A stretch of 64,000 bases of DNA. Origin: Sphingobium sp. Its GTDB lineage: Bacteria > Pseudomonadota > Alphaproteobacteria > Sphingomonadales > Sphingomonadaceae. Positions within the stretch are counted from its first letter, which is position 1. Each line of letters begins with the position of its first letter. Of this stretch, positions 9,182-19,839 are shown piece by piece. The notes beneath the pieces are model-generated. The model was given only the letters and a program-made list of their open reading frames with translations, searched no databases and was not told where the DNA came from. Both the position numbers and the translations under genes were made by a program. The stretch covers positions 221,993-285,992 of the forward strand of contig JAGRES010000003.1 in NCBI GenBank assembly GCA_020446425.1, written 5' to 3'.

Positions 9182-11533
9182 ATGCGGGAGAAGGAACTGA
9201 GGCTGGCGCTTGTCTGCTACGGCGGCATCAGCCTCGCCGTCTATATGCACGGCATCACAAAGGAAATATGGCACCTCGCCCGCGCAAGCCGCGACTTTCA
9301 TGAAGACTGCCCTGCTGGGGACGAGAGCATATTGGCGGTTTACACCGACCTGCTACGCGAAATGGAAGCAGAGGCGGACCTTCACCTGCGCGTCGTGATC
9401 GACATCGTGGCGGGCGCCAGCGCGGGCGGCATTAACGGCATCTTTCTGGCGCAAGCCATCGAAACCGGCCAGTCGCTGGAACCGCTGACGGATTTGTGGC
9501 TCAGCAACGCCGACATCGAAAAATTGCTCGACCCCGATGCCCGCCCAGCACAGCGGTTCACCAAATTCTGGGCGCAACCGCTGGTGTGGATGGTGGCGCG
9601 CAAGAGAGGCGACGCGGTCGAACGCACCGTATCGCCAGAGACGCGCGAGGAGGTGCGGCACAAGCTGTCCAGCTTCATTCGCTCACGCTGGTTTCAGCCC
9701 CCCTTCGGCGGCAAGATATTCACGCGCATGCTGATGGAGGCTTTCGACAGCATGGCGTCCTCACCGCGCGGCCGCCCGCTGTTACCGCAAGCCTATCCGC
9801 TCGACCTGATGGTGACGGTCACAGATTTCGAGGGTTATCCGGAAATGCTGCGGCTCCATAGCCCGCCGGAAGTGATGGAAATGGAGCATAGGCTGACGCT
9901 GCAATTCCGTACCAGACACCGTATGGGCACGCTGGCGAACCCGGCGGAACTGGTTTTCGCCGCGCGCGCGACGGCCAGCTTCCCCGGCGCCTTCCCGCCC
10001 TTCACTGTCAAGGAACTGGACAAGGTATTGGACCAGATGAAGCGCCCCTGGCCGGGACGCGACCGTTTCCTGCGCCGCGTATTGCCCAAGCACAGCGCGC
10101 TGGGCCGCGCCGAAGACGCCATCCTGATCGACGGCTCGGTGCTAAGCAACGCGCCCTTTGCTCCTGCCATAGCCGCGCTCAAGAACCGCCCTGCCCGGCG
10201 CGAGATCGACCGGCGGTTCGTCTATATCGACCCCAAGCCGACCGGACGCTCCTTTGCGCTCAACCGTGCGGGGGAACAGCGCGACGAAAAGGCCGCGCGA
10301 GAGGCAACGCCCCTGCCCGGCTTTTTCCGCACCATCTTCGGCTCGCTGAGCGACATTCCGCGCGAACAGCCTATCCGCGACAATCTGGAGGAGATAGAGG
10401 CGCGCTCCCGCACGATCCGTCGCATGCTGCACATCACCAATGCGATGCGCGAAGAGATCGAGCGTGAGATTGAATCCACGTTCGGGCGCACCCTGTTTCT
10501 CGACCGGCCCACGCCGGCACGGCTGGCGGCGTGGCGCGCCAAAGCCCAGACACAGGCGGCAATTGCGGCCGGCTTCGCCTATCCCGCCTATGCGCATGTC
10601 AAGCTGTCGTCCGTGGTGGAAGATGTATGCACCCATCTGTACCGGCTGGGCGGCGACGGCAGCCCACGCATGAGAGAAGCCTTCCGCCAAGCGCTATGGT
10701 CGCATATCCGCGCCGCCGGGCTGGACCAGATGCGCGAGGAAAAGAAAGGTGGCGCGCGCCCGGAAATCATCGCCTTCTTCCGCGATCATGATTTGGGCTT
10801 TCGCATCCGCCGCTTGCGCTTCATGGCCCGGCAACTGACCGAGGCAATCAATACGCACAATCCGGAGCTGCAGGATGCAGTAGGCGGCATGCGCAAGGCG
10901 ATCTACGGCGCGCTGGCGCTCTATCAGGAAAGCGAAGCGACCGACTATTATTCCGAGGTCATGATCCAGACCGCCGAAGCCACGGCTATCGACCCGGCCC
11001 GCTCATTGCAGGAGCTGGCGGGTGAGCGCGACCTGAAAGCCAAGGACCTGGAGGTCGAGGAAATGCTGTCGCAGGCCTTGTGGGAACTGCCCAAGGGCGA
11101 GCGGCGGCAGATGCTGCTCACCTATCTCGGCTTCCCCTTCTACGACATCGCGACCCTGCCGATGCTTCAGGGCGAAGGGCTGGACGAATATGACCCGATC
11201 AAGGTCGACCGCATTTCACCTGACGATTGCAACGGCCTGCGCAGCGGTGGTGCGGAAGCAGTGCTGAAGGGTATCGAATTCAACAGTTTTGGAGCATTCT
11301 TTAGTCGCGTTTATCGCGAGAATGATTATCTCTGGGGCCGCCTGCATGGCGCGGAGCGGCTGATCGACATCGTGCTGTCGACCATTCCCGCCGCCGATGC
11401 GGATCATATCGAAGCGCTGTCCGCGCGCTTCAAGAAACGCGCCTTCGCCGCGATATTGGCGGAGGAGGAACCCCGCCTGAAACATGTGAAGGACCTAATC
11501 GCGGAGTTGAAGGAAACCTTGGAACCGAAATAA
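9182..11533 (+). CDS. Large patatin-like phospholipase (DUF3376 type)
   Basis: A 783-residue serine acyl hydrolase of the patatin superfamily. The N-terminal third carries the whole active site: oxyanion loop CYGGISLAVYMHGI, nucleophile elbow GASAGGINGIFLA (GxSxG) and the Asp of DGSVLSNAPF (DGS instead of the commoner DGG). The rest is a long helical domain as in DUF3376-containing proteins. There is no signal peptide. I chose the ATG at 9182 because the catalytic domain starts there; an upstream in-frame ATG at 9065 lies inside the dehydrogenase gene. The lipid substrate is unknown. Confidence 0.85.
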   Translation: MREKELRLALVCYGGISLAVYMHGITKEIWHLARASRDFHEDCPAGDESILAVYTDLLREMEAEADLHLRVVIDIVAGASAGGINGIFLAQAIETGQSLEPLTDLWLSNADIEKLLDPDARPAQRFTKFWAQPLVWMVARKRGDAVERTVSPETREEVRHKLSSFIRSRWFQPPFGGKIFTRMLMEAFDSMASSPRGRPLLPQAYPLDLMVTVTDFEGYPEMLRLHSPPEVMEMEHRLTLQFRTRHRMGTLANPAELVFAARATASFPGAFPPFTVKELDKVLDQMKRPWPGRDRFLRRVLPKHSALGRAEDAILIDGSVLSNAPFAPAIAALKNRPARREIDRRFVYIDPKPTGRSFALNRAGEQRDEKAAREATPLPGFFRTIFGSLSDIPREQPIRDNLEEIEARSRTIRRMLHITNAMREEIEREIESTFGRTLFLDRPTPARLAAWRAKAQTQAAIAAGFAYPAYAHVKLSSVVEDVCTHLYRLGGDGSPRMREAFRQALWSHIRAAGLDQMREEKKGGARPEIIAFFRDHDLGFRIRRLRFMARQLTEAINTHNPELQDAVGGMRKAIYGALALYQESEATDYYSEVMIQTAEATAIDPARSLQELAGERDLKAKDLEVEEMLSQALWELPKGERRQMLLTYLGFPFYDIATLPMLQGEGLDEYDPIKVDRISPDDCNGLRSGGAEAVLKGIEFNSFGAFFSRVYRENDYLWGRLHGAERLIDIVLSTIPAADADHIEALSARFKKRAFAAILAEEEPRLKHVKDLIAELKETLEPK

Positions 11534-11643
11534 TGGCGACAGCCGCCATATGGTTCACGCATGAATGCTCCGCGAGTCATATAGTTGGCATAGTGCACAT
11601 ATAATAACCCCTAAGGTGGGTTCTGGGTCGCGGGCAATAGAGG

Positions 11644-12102
11644 ATGTTTTCTTCGCTTTTCGGGCGGCGAAAAGGATCGTCGCACAATGAGAAATCAGGC
11701 CTAGAGGCCAATGCGGCCCTCAGGCTATTTCTGCATGGCCAAGCGGACTATCCCATCGACGCCGTAGGGCTCTCCCGATATCTTGATGAGATCCGTCACC
11801 TCCTGAGAGCAGCCGGCGCTGTCGGTGCGAGGCATGAATGCATCGCAACTTTGGTTCTCAGCGATGCCAAGCCCCATGAGGGCAATACCGTCGCCGTAAT
11901 AGTCAGTCGCAGGACGATCGGGTTTATGCCCAATCACCTGTCGACGCGATATCGCGAATGGCTTCATGAATGGAAGTTTTCGCATGCGATCGTGCACTGC
12001 AACGCCGCTGTCATAGGCAGTTGGGACGCGGGCGAGGATGAACTGAGGAAAATCGCTGTGAAGCTCGATATCGAACTTCCGTTCAAGGTTACAACGATAT
12101 AG
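11644..12102 (+). CDS. HIRAN-like small protein of unknown function
   Basis: 152 residues. No close family is recognised with certainty. From about residue 40 the order of features resembles HIRAN-type domains: an N-terminal YPIDAVGLSRYLDEIRHL helix, a strand ATLVLSDAKPHEGNTVAVIV, then RRTIGFMPNHLSTRYREWL (the 'xVGYL' step), an AAVIGSWDAG loop and a final KLDIELPF strand. HIRAN domains bind DNA or 3' ends in helicases; here the domain stands alone after a Lys/Arg-rich tail. The neighbours (patatin, dnaJ) give no functional hint. The function is open. Confidence 0.6.
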   Translation: MFSSLFGRRKGSSHNEKSGLEANAALRLFLHGQADYPIDAVGLSRYLDEIRHLLRAAGAVGARHECIATLVLSDAKPHEGNTVAVIVSRRTIGFMPNHLSTRYREWLHEWKFSHAIVHCNAAVIGSWDAGEDELRKIAVKLDIELPFKVTTI

Positions 12103-12120
12103 GCCGGTCAAGCCCGTACC

Positions 12121-13263
12121 TCAGCCCAAATCGTCCCACATATCCTTGAGCTTGCTGAAAAAGCCGCTCGATTGCGGGCATTCCTCACCGGTTTCCGTCG
12201 CGCGGAATTCCTCCAGCAGCTCCTTCTGCTTCGCACTCAACCGCGTGGGCGTCTCGACGTCGATCTGCGCCACCATATCGCCGCGCGCGCCGCGCCCGTT
12301 GAGCGCGGGCATACCCGCACCACGATGGCGCAGTTGCTTGCCGGACTGAATGCCCGCCGGGATCTTGATCTTCACCGGATGCCGGTCGATACCCGGCACC
12401 TCTATTTCACCACCCAGCGCCGCCGTCGTGAAGCTGACCGGCGCACGGCAGAACAGGGTCGTTCCGTCGCGCTCGAAGATGCGGTGCCGCTTCAGATGCA
12501 GGAAAATATAAAGGTCGCCTGCCGGTGCGCCGCGCGCACCCGCCTCGCCCTCGCCGGACAGCCTGATGCGATTGCCCTCATCGACGCCCGCAGGCACATC
12601 GACGGACAGCGTCTTTTTCTTGTCGACGCGCCCTTCGCCACGACAGGTACGGCATGGGTCCTCTATCACCTGACCTGCGCCATGGCAGGCCGGGCATGTA
12701 CGCTCGACAACGAAGAAGCCCTGCTGCGCACGCACCTGACCGTGGCCGCCGCAGGTCGAGCATGACTTTGTGCCCGTGCCCGGCGTCGCACCGGAACCAT
12801 CGCAATCGTCGCACGACGCCGACACTTCGATGGTGATCTCTTCCTTCTTGCCTGTGAAGGCCTCTTCCAGCGAGATTTCCATGTCATAGCGCAGGTCCGC
12901 GCCCCGGCGCTGCTGCTGCCGGCGTCCGCCGCCTGCGCCAAAAGCACCGCTGCCGAAAATCGTCTCGAAAATATCGCCAAGATCGGAAAAACCCGCTCCG
13001 CCGCCAAAGCCGCCGGGGCCACCCGGCCCGCCATTTTCAAAGGCGGCATGGCCGAAGCGGTCATAGGCGGCGCGCTTCTGCTCGTCTTTCAGGCAGTCAT
13101 AGGCTTGGTTGATCGCCTTGAACTTGGCCTCGCTCTCCGCACAACCGGGGTTGCGGTCAGGGTGGCATTGCATGGCGAGCTTGCGATAGGCGGACTTGAT
13201 CGTCGCGCCGTCGGCAGTGCGCTCGACACCCAGCAGCTCATAGAAATCAACTTGCGTACTCAT
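12121..13263 (-). CDS. dnaJ: Chaperone protein DnaJ
   Basis: Hsp40 partner that delivers unfolded proteins to DnaK and stimulates its ATPase. 380 residues in the standard order: J domain (1-70, HPD in QCHPDRNPG), Gly/Phe region (GGPGGPGGFGGGAGF), four CxxCxGxG-type zinc repeats (CDDCDGSG, CSTCGGHG, CPACHGAG, CRTCRGEG at about 145-210) and the C-terminal substrate domain. The ATG at 13263 follows GGGGG at normal spacing. It lies 69 bp downstream of dnaK and should be cotranscribed. Confidence 0.97.
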   Translation of the reverse strand: MSTQVDFYELLGVERTADGATIKSAYRKLAMQCHPDRNPGCAESEAKFKAINQAYDCLKDEQKRAAYDRFGHAAFENGGPGGPGGFGGGAGFSDLGDIFETIFGSGAFGAGGGRRQQQRRGADLRYDMEISLEEAFTGKKEEITIEVSASCDDCDGSGATPGTGTKSCSTCGGHGQVRAQQGFFVVERTCPACHGAGQVIEDPCRTCRGEGRVDKKKTLSVDVPAGVDEGNRIRLSGEGEAGARGAPAGDLYIFLHLKRHRIFERDGTTLFCRAPVSFTTAALGGEIEVPGIDRHPVKIKIPAGIQSGKQLRHRGAGMPALNGRGARGDMVAQIDVETPTRLSAKQKELLEEFRATETGEECPQSSGFFSKLKDMWDDLG

Positions 13264-13332
13264 TGCGACCCCCGAAGCGGTGCGCCGCCAGCTCGCCCTG
13301 TGAGGAGGAGATGACGGCGCAACAGCATGGCA

Positions 13333-15240
<1,908 letters not shown>

Positions 15241-15328
15241 CTATTCCTCTTTAACCCCAAATGTTTCAGCGGTTCAGGCCTTCGCATCGCTACTGACAGA
15301 GCCGGTGCGAACGCCCTTTCGTGATGCG

Positions 15329-15356
15329 ATATAGGAGCGGTTTTTCTTGGCACAAG
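15329..15356 (-). promoter_or_regulatory. RpoH (sigma-32) heat-shock promoter of dnaK
   Basis: On the minus strand CTTG (15356-15353), 17 bp, then CCTATAT (15335-15329). This fits the alphaproteobacterial RpoH pattern CTTG-N17/18-CYTATNT. The expected leader to the dnaK ATG at 15240 is roughly 80 nt. No CIRCE inverted repeat (TTAGCACTC-N9-GAGTGCTAA) is visible here. Confidence 0.65.
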
Positions 15357-15414
15357 GCATTACGGGCATTAGCGTGCCCATCAGACCGGAAATGATACAG
15401 TTTTGAAGGGTGAT

Positions 15415-15882
15415 ATGATGATGTTTTTCCGCCGCTCGGCTCTCGCGATGATCCTTATGGCTCCGCTGGCGCTTGCGGCCTGCGGCGACCCTGCGCCGCT
15501 CTATGTCGATCAGGCCTGGGTGCGCCCCAACCCCAATAGCGAAGGACCGGCAGCGGGATATTTCGTCATTCATGGCGGCGAGCAGCCGGTGCAGTTGCGC
15601 CGCGTGACCACCGAAGGCGCGCTGCGCGTCGAAATGCACGAGAGCATCATGAAGGACGGCATGATGACGATGCAGCCGATCGACAGCGTAGACGTTCCCG
15701 TCAAGACCGAGGTGAAGTTCGCCCCCGGGGGCAAACATGTCATGCTGTTCGGTCTCAACCCGGCGGTGGTAAAAGCGGGCAAGCTGCCCTTCACAATGCT
15801 GTTTTCCAATGGAGACCGCATCATTGTCGACGCCGTCATCCAGCAAGCGCCCGATGATGGCGGCGAAGGCATGAACCACTGA
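15415..15882 (+). CDS. PCu(A)C-type periplasmic copper chaperone lipoprotein
   Basis: Delivers Cu(I) to the CuA site of cytochrome oxidase in family members. A lipoprotein signal (MILMAPLALAAC) leads to a mature 140-residue domain with the family's copper motif: His in VEMHESIMKDGMMTMQPID, then FAPGGKHVMLFGL, giving the H-x(n)-M-x(n)-H-x-M pattern. A His-containing tail (GEGMNH) follows. GAAGGG stands before the ATG cluster at 15415/15418/15421; any of the three gives the same lipoprotein. The HExxH-motif gene follows after 10 bp and is likely cotranscribed. Confidence 0.86.
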   Translation: MMMFFRRSALAMILMAPLALAACGDPAPLYVDQAWVRPNPNSEGPAAGYFVIHGGEQPVQLRRVTTEGALRVEMHESIMKDGMMTMQPIDSVDVPVKTEVKFAPGGKHVMLFGLNPAVVKAGKLPFTMLFSNGDRIIVDAVIQQAPDDGGEGMNH

Positions 15883-15892
15883 TTGCAGGACG

Positions 15893-16354
15893 ATGTCCAG
15901 CCGTAGTTTGACGGCGCAGGAGCGCGCACTGGCCACGACGATGTTTGGCGACGCGATCCGGTATGAAGTGGTGCGGATATATGTCCGCAAATATTTCCCG
16001 TTTCAGCCGCGGCGGGTGACGATGGCGCCGGACGGGCACCTGTGGTTCCATCCGCATGGGAACCTGTATTGCAATGATTTTTGCGACAGTCCGCTCATGC
16101 TTCAGAGCCATTTCATCCACGAAATGACCCATGTGTGGCAGGCGCAGACCAAAGGACGCTGGTATCTTCCGCTGATGCGTCATCCCTGGTGTCGCTATGA
16201 ATATGATCTGGTGGCCGGAAAGCCCTTCGCGCGCTATGGCATCGAACAGCAGGCAGAAATCGTCCGCCATAGCTTCCTTTATCGCAATGGCGTCAGTCCT
16301 AAAGGCGCGGCGCCTCGAGAGGCGCTGGAGGCATTACTGCCTTTCAGCGCATGA
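15893..16354 (+). CDS. HExxH-motif protein ('vgr-related' type), putative metallopeptidase-like
   Basis: 153 residues, cytoplasmic by sequence. The central HFIHEMTHVWQAQ contains HExxH followed by a tryptophan, a zinc-peptidase-like signature seen in small proteins often annotated as Vgr-related in sphingomonads. Downstream, EYDLVAGKPFARYGIEQQAEIVRHSF could supply a third ligand (E in EQQAE). No activity is established. AGGAC precedes the ATG. Its stop lies 34 bp from the convergent glycine-zipper gene. Confidence 0.7.
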   Translation: MSSRSLTAQERALATTMFGDAIRYEVVRIYVRKYFPFQPRRVTMAPDGHLWFHPHGNLYCNDFCDSPLMLQSHFIHEMTHVWQAQTKGRWYLPLMRHPWCRYEYDLVAGKPFARYGIEQQAEIVRHSFLYRNGVSPKGAAPREALEALLPFSA

Positions 16355-16388
16355 ATAGCGCCATCAGCAGTAACGCAAGTCTTTCACC

Positions 16389-16649
16389 TTAACGGTCCGG
16401 ATATCCGTCACGGCCATAGCAGTCGGGATCGAGGCGGCCATCGCGATCATATCCGTCGCATTTACCGTCCTTCTTGATCTGCGACCCGATGACGCCACCG
16501 GCAGCCGCACCAATTGCCGCACCCTCTTCACCGCCCAGCAGAGCACCGCCGGCAGCACCCGCCGCTGCGCCTTCCACCGCATAATTGTCGGCGCACGCCG
16601 CAAGCGTCATGAGAGGCGCAACAGTAGCGGCCAAAACAAGCTTTTTCAT
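16389..16649 (-). CDS. Small glycine-zipper lipoprotein
   Basis: 86 residues. The lipoprotein signal MKKLVLAATVAPLMTLAAC is followed by a glycine-zipper hairpin (GAAAGAAGGALLGGEEGAAI then GAAAGGVIGSQIKKD) and a short Asp/Tyr-rich tail (DGYDRDGRLDPDCYGRDGYP) with two cysteines. Glycine-zipper proteins associate with outer or inner membranes. The start at 16649 is fixed by a perfect AAGGAG eight bases upstream; a longer open frame to 16745 overlaps grpE and is not used. Confidence 0.8.
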   Translation of the reverse strand: MKKLVLAATVAPLMTLAACADNYAVEGAAAGAAGGALLGGEEGAAIGAAAGGVIGSQIKKDGKCDGYDRDGRLDPDCYGRDGYPDR

Positions 16650-16722
16650 GATGTCTCTCCTTGCATATGAAGAGACAATGCATGGGCCTATTCCATGGTT
16701 CCTGCCAAAGCTGCCTGTCGGC

Positions 16723-17283
16723 TTAATCCGGCTTTTTTGCGACACCGACCAGCGCAGGACGCAGCAGGCGCTCCTTGATGCGATAGCCTGCCTGCATTTC
16801 CTGCACGATGGTGCCCGGTTCCGCCTCTCCGTGTGGAATTTCCATCATCGCCTGATGCAGATTGGGGTCGAGCGCTTCACCGAGCGCCTGAACCTTCTCG
16901 ATACCATGGCGGCCGAATACGCTTTCCAGCTCGCGCCCGGTGGCTTCAAGCCCGGCGACCAGTCCCTTGAACTTTTCGTCTTCGCGCAGGTCAGCGGGAA
17001 TGGCTTCGAGCGCGCGTCCCAGATTGTCGGCGACCGAGAGCATGTCGCGCGCAAAGGCTGTCGATGCATAGGCGCGCGCGTCGCTCAGCTCTTTCTCAAG
17101 GCGGCGGCGCACATTCTGCGTTTCAGCGTGGGCATAGAGGATATCCTGCTTCGCCGTTTCCAGCTCCTGCTCCAGCTCGCCCAGACGCGCGTCGAGCGCA
17201 TCGGCGGCATCGGATGCAGTTTCGGCACCCGTTTCCGGCCCGGTCATTTCTTCATTTTCGACTTCAGTCTTCTCGTCACTCAT
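16723..17283 (-). CDS. grpE: Nucleotide exchange factor GrpE
   Basis: Releases ADP from DnaK. 186 residues: acidic disordered N-terminus, long coiled coil (LEQELETAKQDILYAHAETQ, NVRRRLEKEL), then the beta domain ending with MQAGYRIKERLLRPALVGV, the family signature. The ATG overlaps the hrcA stop (ATGA), so it is coupled to the repressor gene. This hrcA-grpE pairing is typical of alphaproteobacteria. Confidence 0.96.
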   Translation of the reverse strand: MSDEKTEVENEEMTGPETGAETASDAADALDARLGELEQELETAKQDILYAHAETQNVRRRLEKELSDARAYASTAFARDMLSVADNLGRALEAIPADLREDEKFKGLVAGLEATGRELESVFGRHGIEKVQALGEALDPNLHQAMMEIPHGEAEPGTIVQEMQAGYRIKERLLRPALVGVAKKPD

Positions 17284-18350
17284 CTCATCAATCTCGAAAG
17301 CGTTTGTGCGGTGAAATCCACCATGGGGATGACACGCGCATAGTTCAAGCGTGTCGGGCCAATTACGCCCACCACGCCGACTATGCGATCGTCGGCATTG
17401 CGATAGGGCGCGGCTATGACCGAAGAACCTGACAAGGAAAAGAGTTTGTTTTCCGATCCGATGAAGATTTTGGTTGCCGAAGCCGCCATTGCGCCCTCCA
17501 TCAGGCGCGAAATTTCCTGCTTTCCTTCCAGATCGTCCAGCAACTGGCGCACCCGGTCGAGGTCCGCCGATGCATGATCATCGACCAGATTCGCCTGGCC
17601 GCGCACGATCAATATGGGCCGGTCCGCCGCGTCGTTGGACCAGATGGCAAGCCCCTTTTCCACCAGACCTTGCGCCGCTTCGTCCAGCGCCGCGCGATCC
17701 TTGGCAAGTTCCTGTACCAGCCTCTCGCGCGCTTCCTGCAGCGTCAGGCCAGCCATACGGTCGGAGATATAATTGCCCGCCTCGACCAGTTGCGAGCCAG
17801 TGATACCAGCGGGCAGATCGACGATACGGTTTTCGACGCTGCCATCCATGCCGACCAGAACCGCCAGCGCCTGCCCATCCTGCGCCGCCGCGCCGCCGCC
17901 CGATTGCGACAACGGCACGAAGCTGAGTTGGCGCAGGCGTACTTCCTGACGCGGCACCAGCACCATGCCCGCACAGGCGGAAAGCCCGGAAAGCGCGGCG
18001 CTGGCCGCAGACAACGCATCCTCAACGGCGCCGCTTTGCTCGACATGCTGCTCGATCAGCCTGCGTTCTTCGGCGGAGGGTTCGGCCACCTGCATCATGC
18101 CGTCCACGAACATGCGCAGCCCCGTTTCGGTGGGCAGGCGGCCAGCCGATACATGGGGGGCAGCGAGCAGGCCGAGTTCCTCCAGATCCTGCATCACATT
18201 GCGGATCGACGCCGATGACAGGTTCAGCCCCGGCAACTGGCTCAATGTCTTGGAGCCCACCGGCGTCCCGGTGCCCAGATATGTCTCGACCACGAGACGG
18301 AATATGTCGCGGGCCCGGTCATTGAGTTCGGCGATAGTCGGTGTTGCCAT
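17280..18350 (-). CDS. hrcA: Heat-inducible transcription repressor HrcA
   Basis: Represses heat-shock genes by binding CIRCE elements. 356 residues with an N-terminal winged helix (SSASIRNVMQDLEELGLLAA, PHVSAGRLPTETGLRMFVD) and a GAF-like core. No CIRCE sequence is seen in this window, neither before hrcA nor before dnaK, so its targets (classically groESL) must lie elsewhere. The start at 18350 is preceded by a GGGGGA ribosome site. The stop overlaps grpE. Confidence 0.95.
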   Translation of the reverse strand: MATPTIAELNDRARDIFRLVVETYLGTGTPVGSKTLSQLPGLNLSSASIRNVMQDLEELGLLAAPHVSAGRLPTETGLRMFVDGMMQVAEPSAEERRLIEQHVEQSGAVEDALSAASAALSGLSACAGMVLVPRQEVRLRQLSFVPLSQSGGGAAAQDGQALAVLVGMDGSVENRIVDLPAGITGSQLVEAGNYISDRMAGLTLQEARERLVQELAKDRAALDEAAQGLVEKGLAIWSNDAADRPILIVRGQANLVDDHASADLDRVRQLLDDLEGKQEISRLMEGAMAASATKIFIGSENKLFSLSGSSVIAAPYRNADDRIVGVVGVIGPTRLNYARVIPMVDFTAQTLSRLMR

Positions 18351-18356
18351 TCCCCC

Positions 18357-18385
18357 TATTTAGGCAGCACGGACGAGAAGCTCAA
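18357..18385 (-). promoter_or_regulatory. Possible sigma-70 promoter of hrcA
   Basis: Minus strand TTGAGC (18385-18380), 17 bp, TAAATA (18362-18357). The predicted start site falls on or next to the hrcA ATG, so the mRNA would be almost leaderless. This is inferred from the pattern only. Confidence 0.3.
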
Positions 18386-18410
18386 TCGCGGGATGAAAAT
18401 GGCGCGAGAT

Positions 18411-18454
18411 GAAAAATAGAAAGCCGGAGCGCCCTCGTCAGAAAGCGCTCCGGC
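18411..18454 (-). terminator. Rho-independent terminator after the Pro/Ala-rich membrane protein gene
   Basis: On the minus strand a perfect 10-bp stem (arms 18445-18454 and 18423-18432, GCCGGAGCGC) with a 12-nt loop runs into a T-rich tract at 18411-18422. Confidence 0.8.
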
Positions 18455-18471
18455 CATGGGGTACTCTTGCG

Positions 18472-19626
18472 TTAGCTGAACTTGGGCCTGAACACCGGCT
18501 TGCGCGGCGCATTGCCACCGAAACGATAGGTCACCTGCGTATCGCGTTGAGCCGAACGAACCGGTTCAATTCCAGCCTGCGGCGCGGCGACGGTGACGCC
18601 CTGTACCGCATCGGCACTCTCCGAGAGGCCTTCCTGGCGCAGCATGAAATTGACGCGGCGCAGGCGGTTCTTGCGGGTCAGGAAAGGATTATCCGCTGTT
18701 TGTGCAGCGGCAATCATGGCCTCGCGACGGCCAATGACATCAGCAGGATCTCCGTCCCAATGCGCAAAGGCGCTCTGGGTCGGCTGCGGCGCAATTTCCG
18801 GCTCTACATAAACCGGCTCATAGGCCTCCGGTTCTTCGTAAGCTTCTGGCGTAATGACATGCTGCCTAGACGTCTCAATCACCGCATCAGTGTTCTGGAC
18901 CGCTGTATCGCGACGGCGGCGGGTTATGGCAAACAGGCCCGCGCCACCGATCAGCGCCAAGGCACCCAATCCCAGTGCCCACTCCGCGCCATCCGAAGAC
19001 CTATTCTCCAGAGCTTGTTCGCGTGCAGTGGCTGATGGCGTCATGACGGCCTGGGGAGCCTCGGCAATTTGCTCTTCGGGAACAGCCATCGCCGGGTCGG
19101 CTGGAACACTCTCATCCGCTTCTTTCATGATCGGAGCAGCGGGGGCCTGCTGCACGGCGGTCTGCTTTTCCGCCACCAGCGCTTTGGGCTGCGATGCGGG
19201 CTTTGCCGCCTGCTGCGTCACTATTTTTTCGGGAGCAGAGGCAGGCGCCGCGACCGAGGTATTGTCGGCCTCAGGCTGAGCGGGCGTCGCGGGAACCGGC
19301 TGCACAACCGGCTGTTGCGGCGCGAACACCGTTGGCGCAACGCCGCTATTAACCGGAGGAACCGCGCTGTTCACGCCAGGCATGCCTCCGACAGGAGCCG
19401 ATGGCTCTGCAATTGTCGGTGACGCTGCGGGAGCAACTGTTGCGGGCGACGCAACAGGTTCGACGGTGGCTGGCTGAGTAGCAGCGGGGGCCTGCGTCGT
19501 CACTGCCGTATCTGGCGGCGTCGCCGCGGGTTCAGCGACCTGCGCCATCGCGGAAATAGGGGCCAATGCCAGAACAGCGGCAATCGCGGCTCCGGCGGGG
19601 TTAGCTGGGGAACATGTGTACCTCAT
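18472..19626 (-). CDS. Pro/Ala-rich membrane-anchored protein of unknown function
   Basis: 384 residues, no known family recognised. The order is a signal sequence (MRYTCSPANPAGAAIAAVLA ending ISAMAQ), a long Pro/Ala/Thr/Val-rich low-complexity stretch (about 35-190), a single membrane segment WALGLGALALIGGAGLFAI followed by RRRR (about 210-233), and a cytoplasmic tail of about 150 residues. The tail includes NPFLTRKNRLRRVNFMLRQ and ends in basic residues. The layout suggests a periplasm-spanning sensor or scaffold. The ATG at 19626 is the one that puts the signal sequence at the N-terminus. Confidence 0.65.
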   Translation of the reverse strand: MRYTCSPANPAGAAIAAVLALAPISAMAQVAEPAATPPDTAVTTQAPAATQPATVEPVASPATVAPAASPTIAEPSAPVGGMPGVNSAVPPVNSGVAPTVFAPQQPVVQPVPATPAQPEADNTSVAAPASAPEKIVTQQAAKPASQPKALVAEKQTAVQQAPAAPIMKEADESVPADPAMAVPEEQIAEAPQAVMTPSATAREQALENRSSDGAEWALGLGALALIGGAGLFAITRRRRDTAVQNTDAVIETSRQHVITPEAYEEPEAYEPVYVEPEIAPQPTQSAFAHWDGDPADVIGRREAMIAAAQTADNPFLTRKNRLRRVNFMLRQEGLSESADAVQGVTVAAPQAGIEPVRSAQRDTQVTYRFGGNAPRKPVFRPKFS

Positions 19627-19839
19627 GAAAGCGTTAACCTTTTTTCCCACGCAGAAGTTCTCTTTCTCCACCTGCACGCAAGACAAACCGATTAATGCTT
19701 TCGGCGAGCTGAAAAACCCGTGCTGCTTCATCGACGAACTGAGCGGCATTTTTTCGATATAGGGGATGATCGGGGTTGTGCCCTCCTCCTCACGCGCATA
19801 AGCGCAGGGCCAACGAGAAATTCTGAAAGGCTATTCTTC

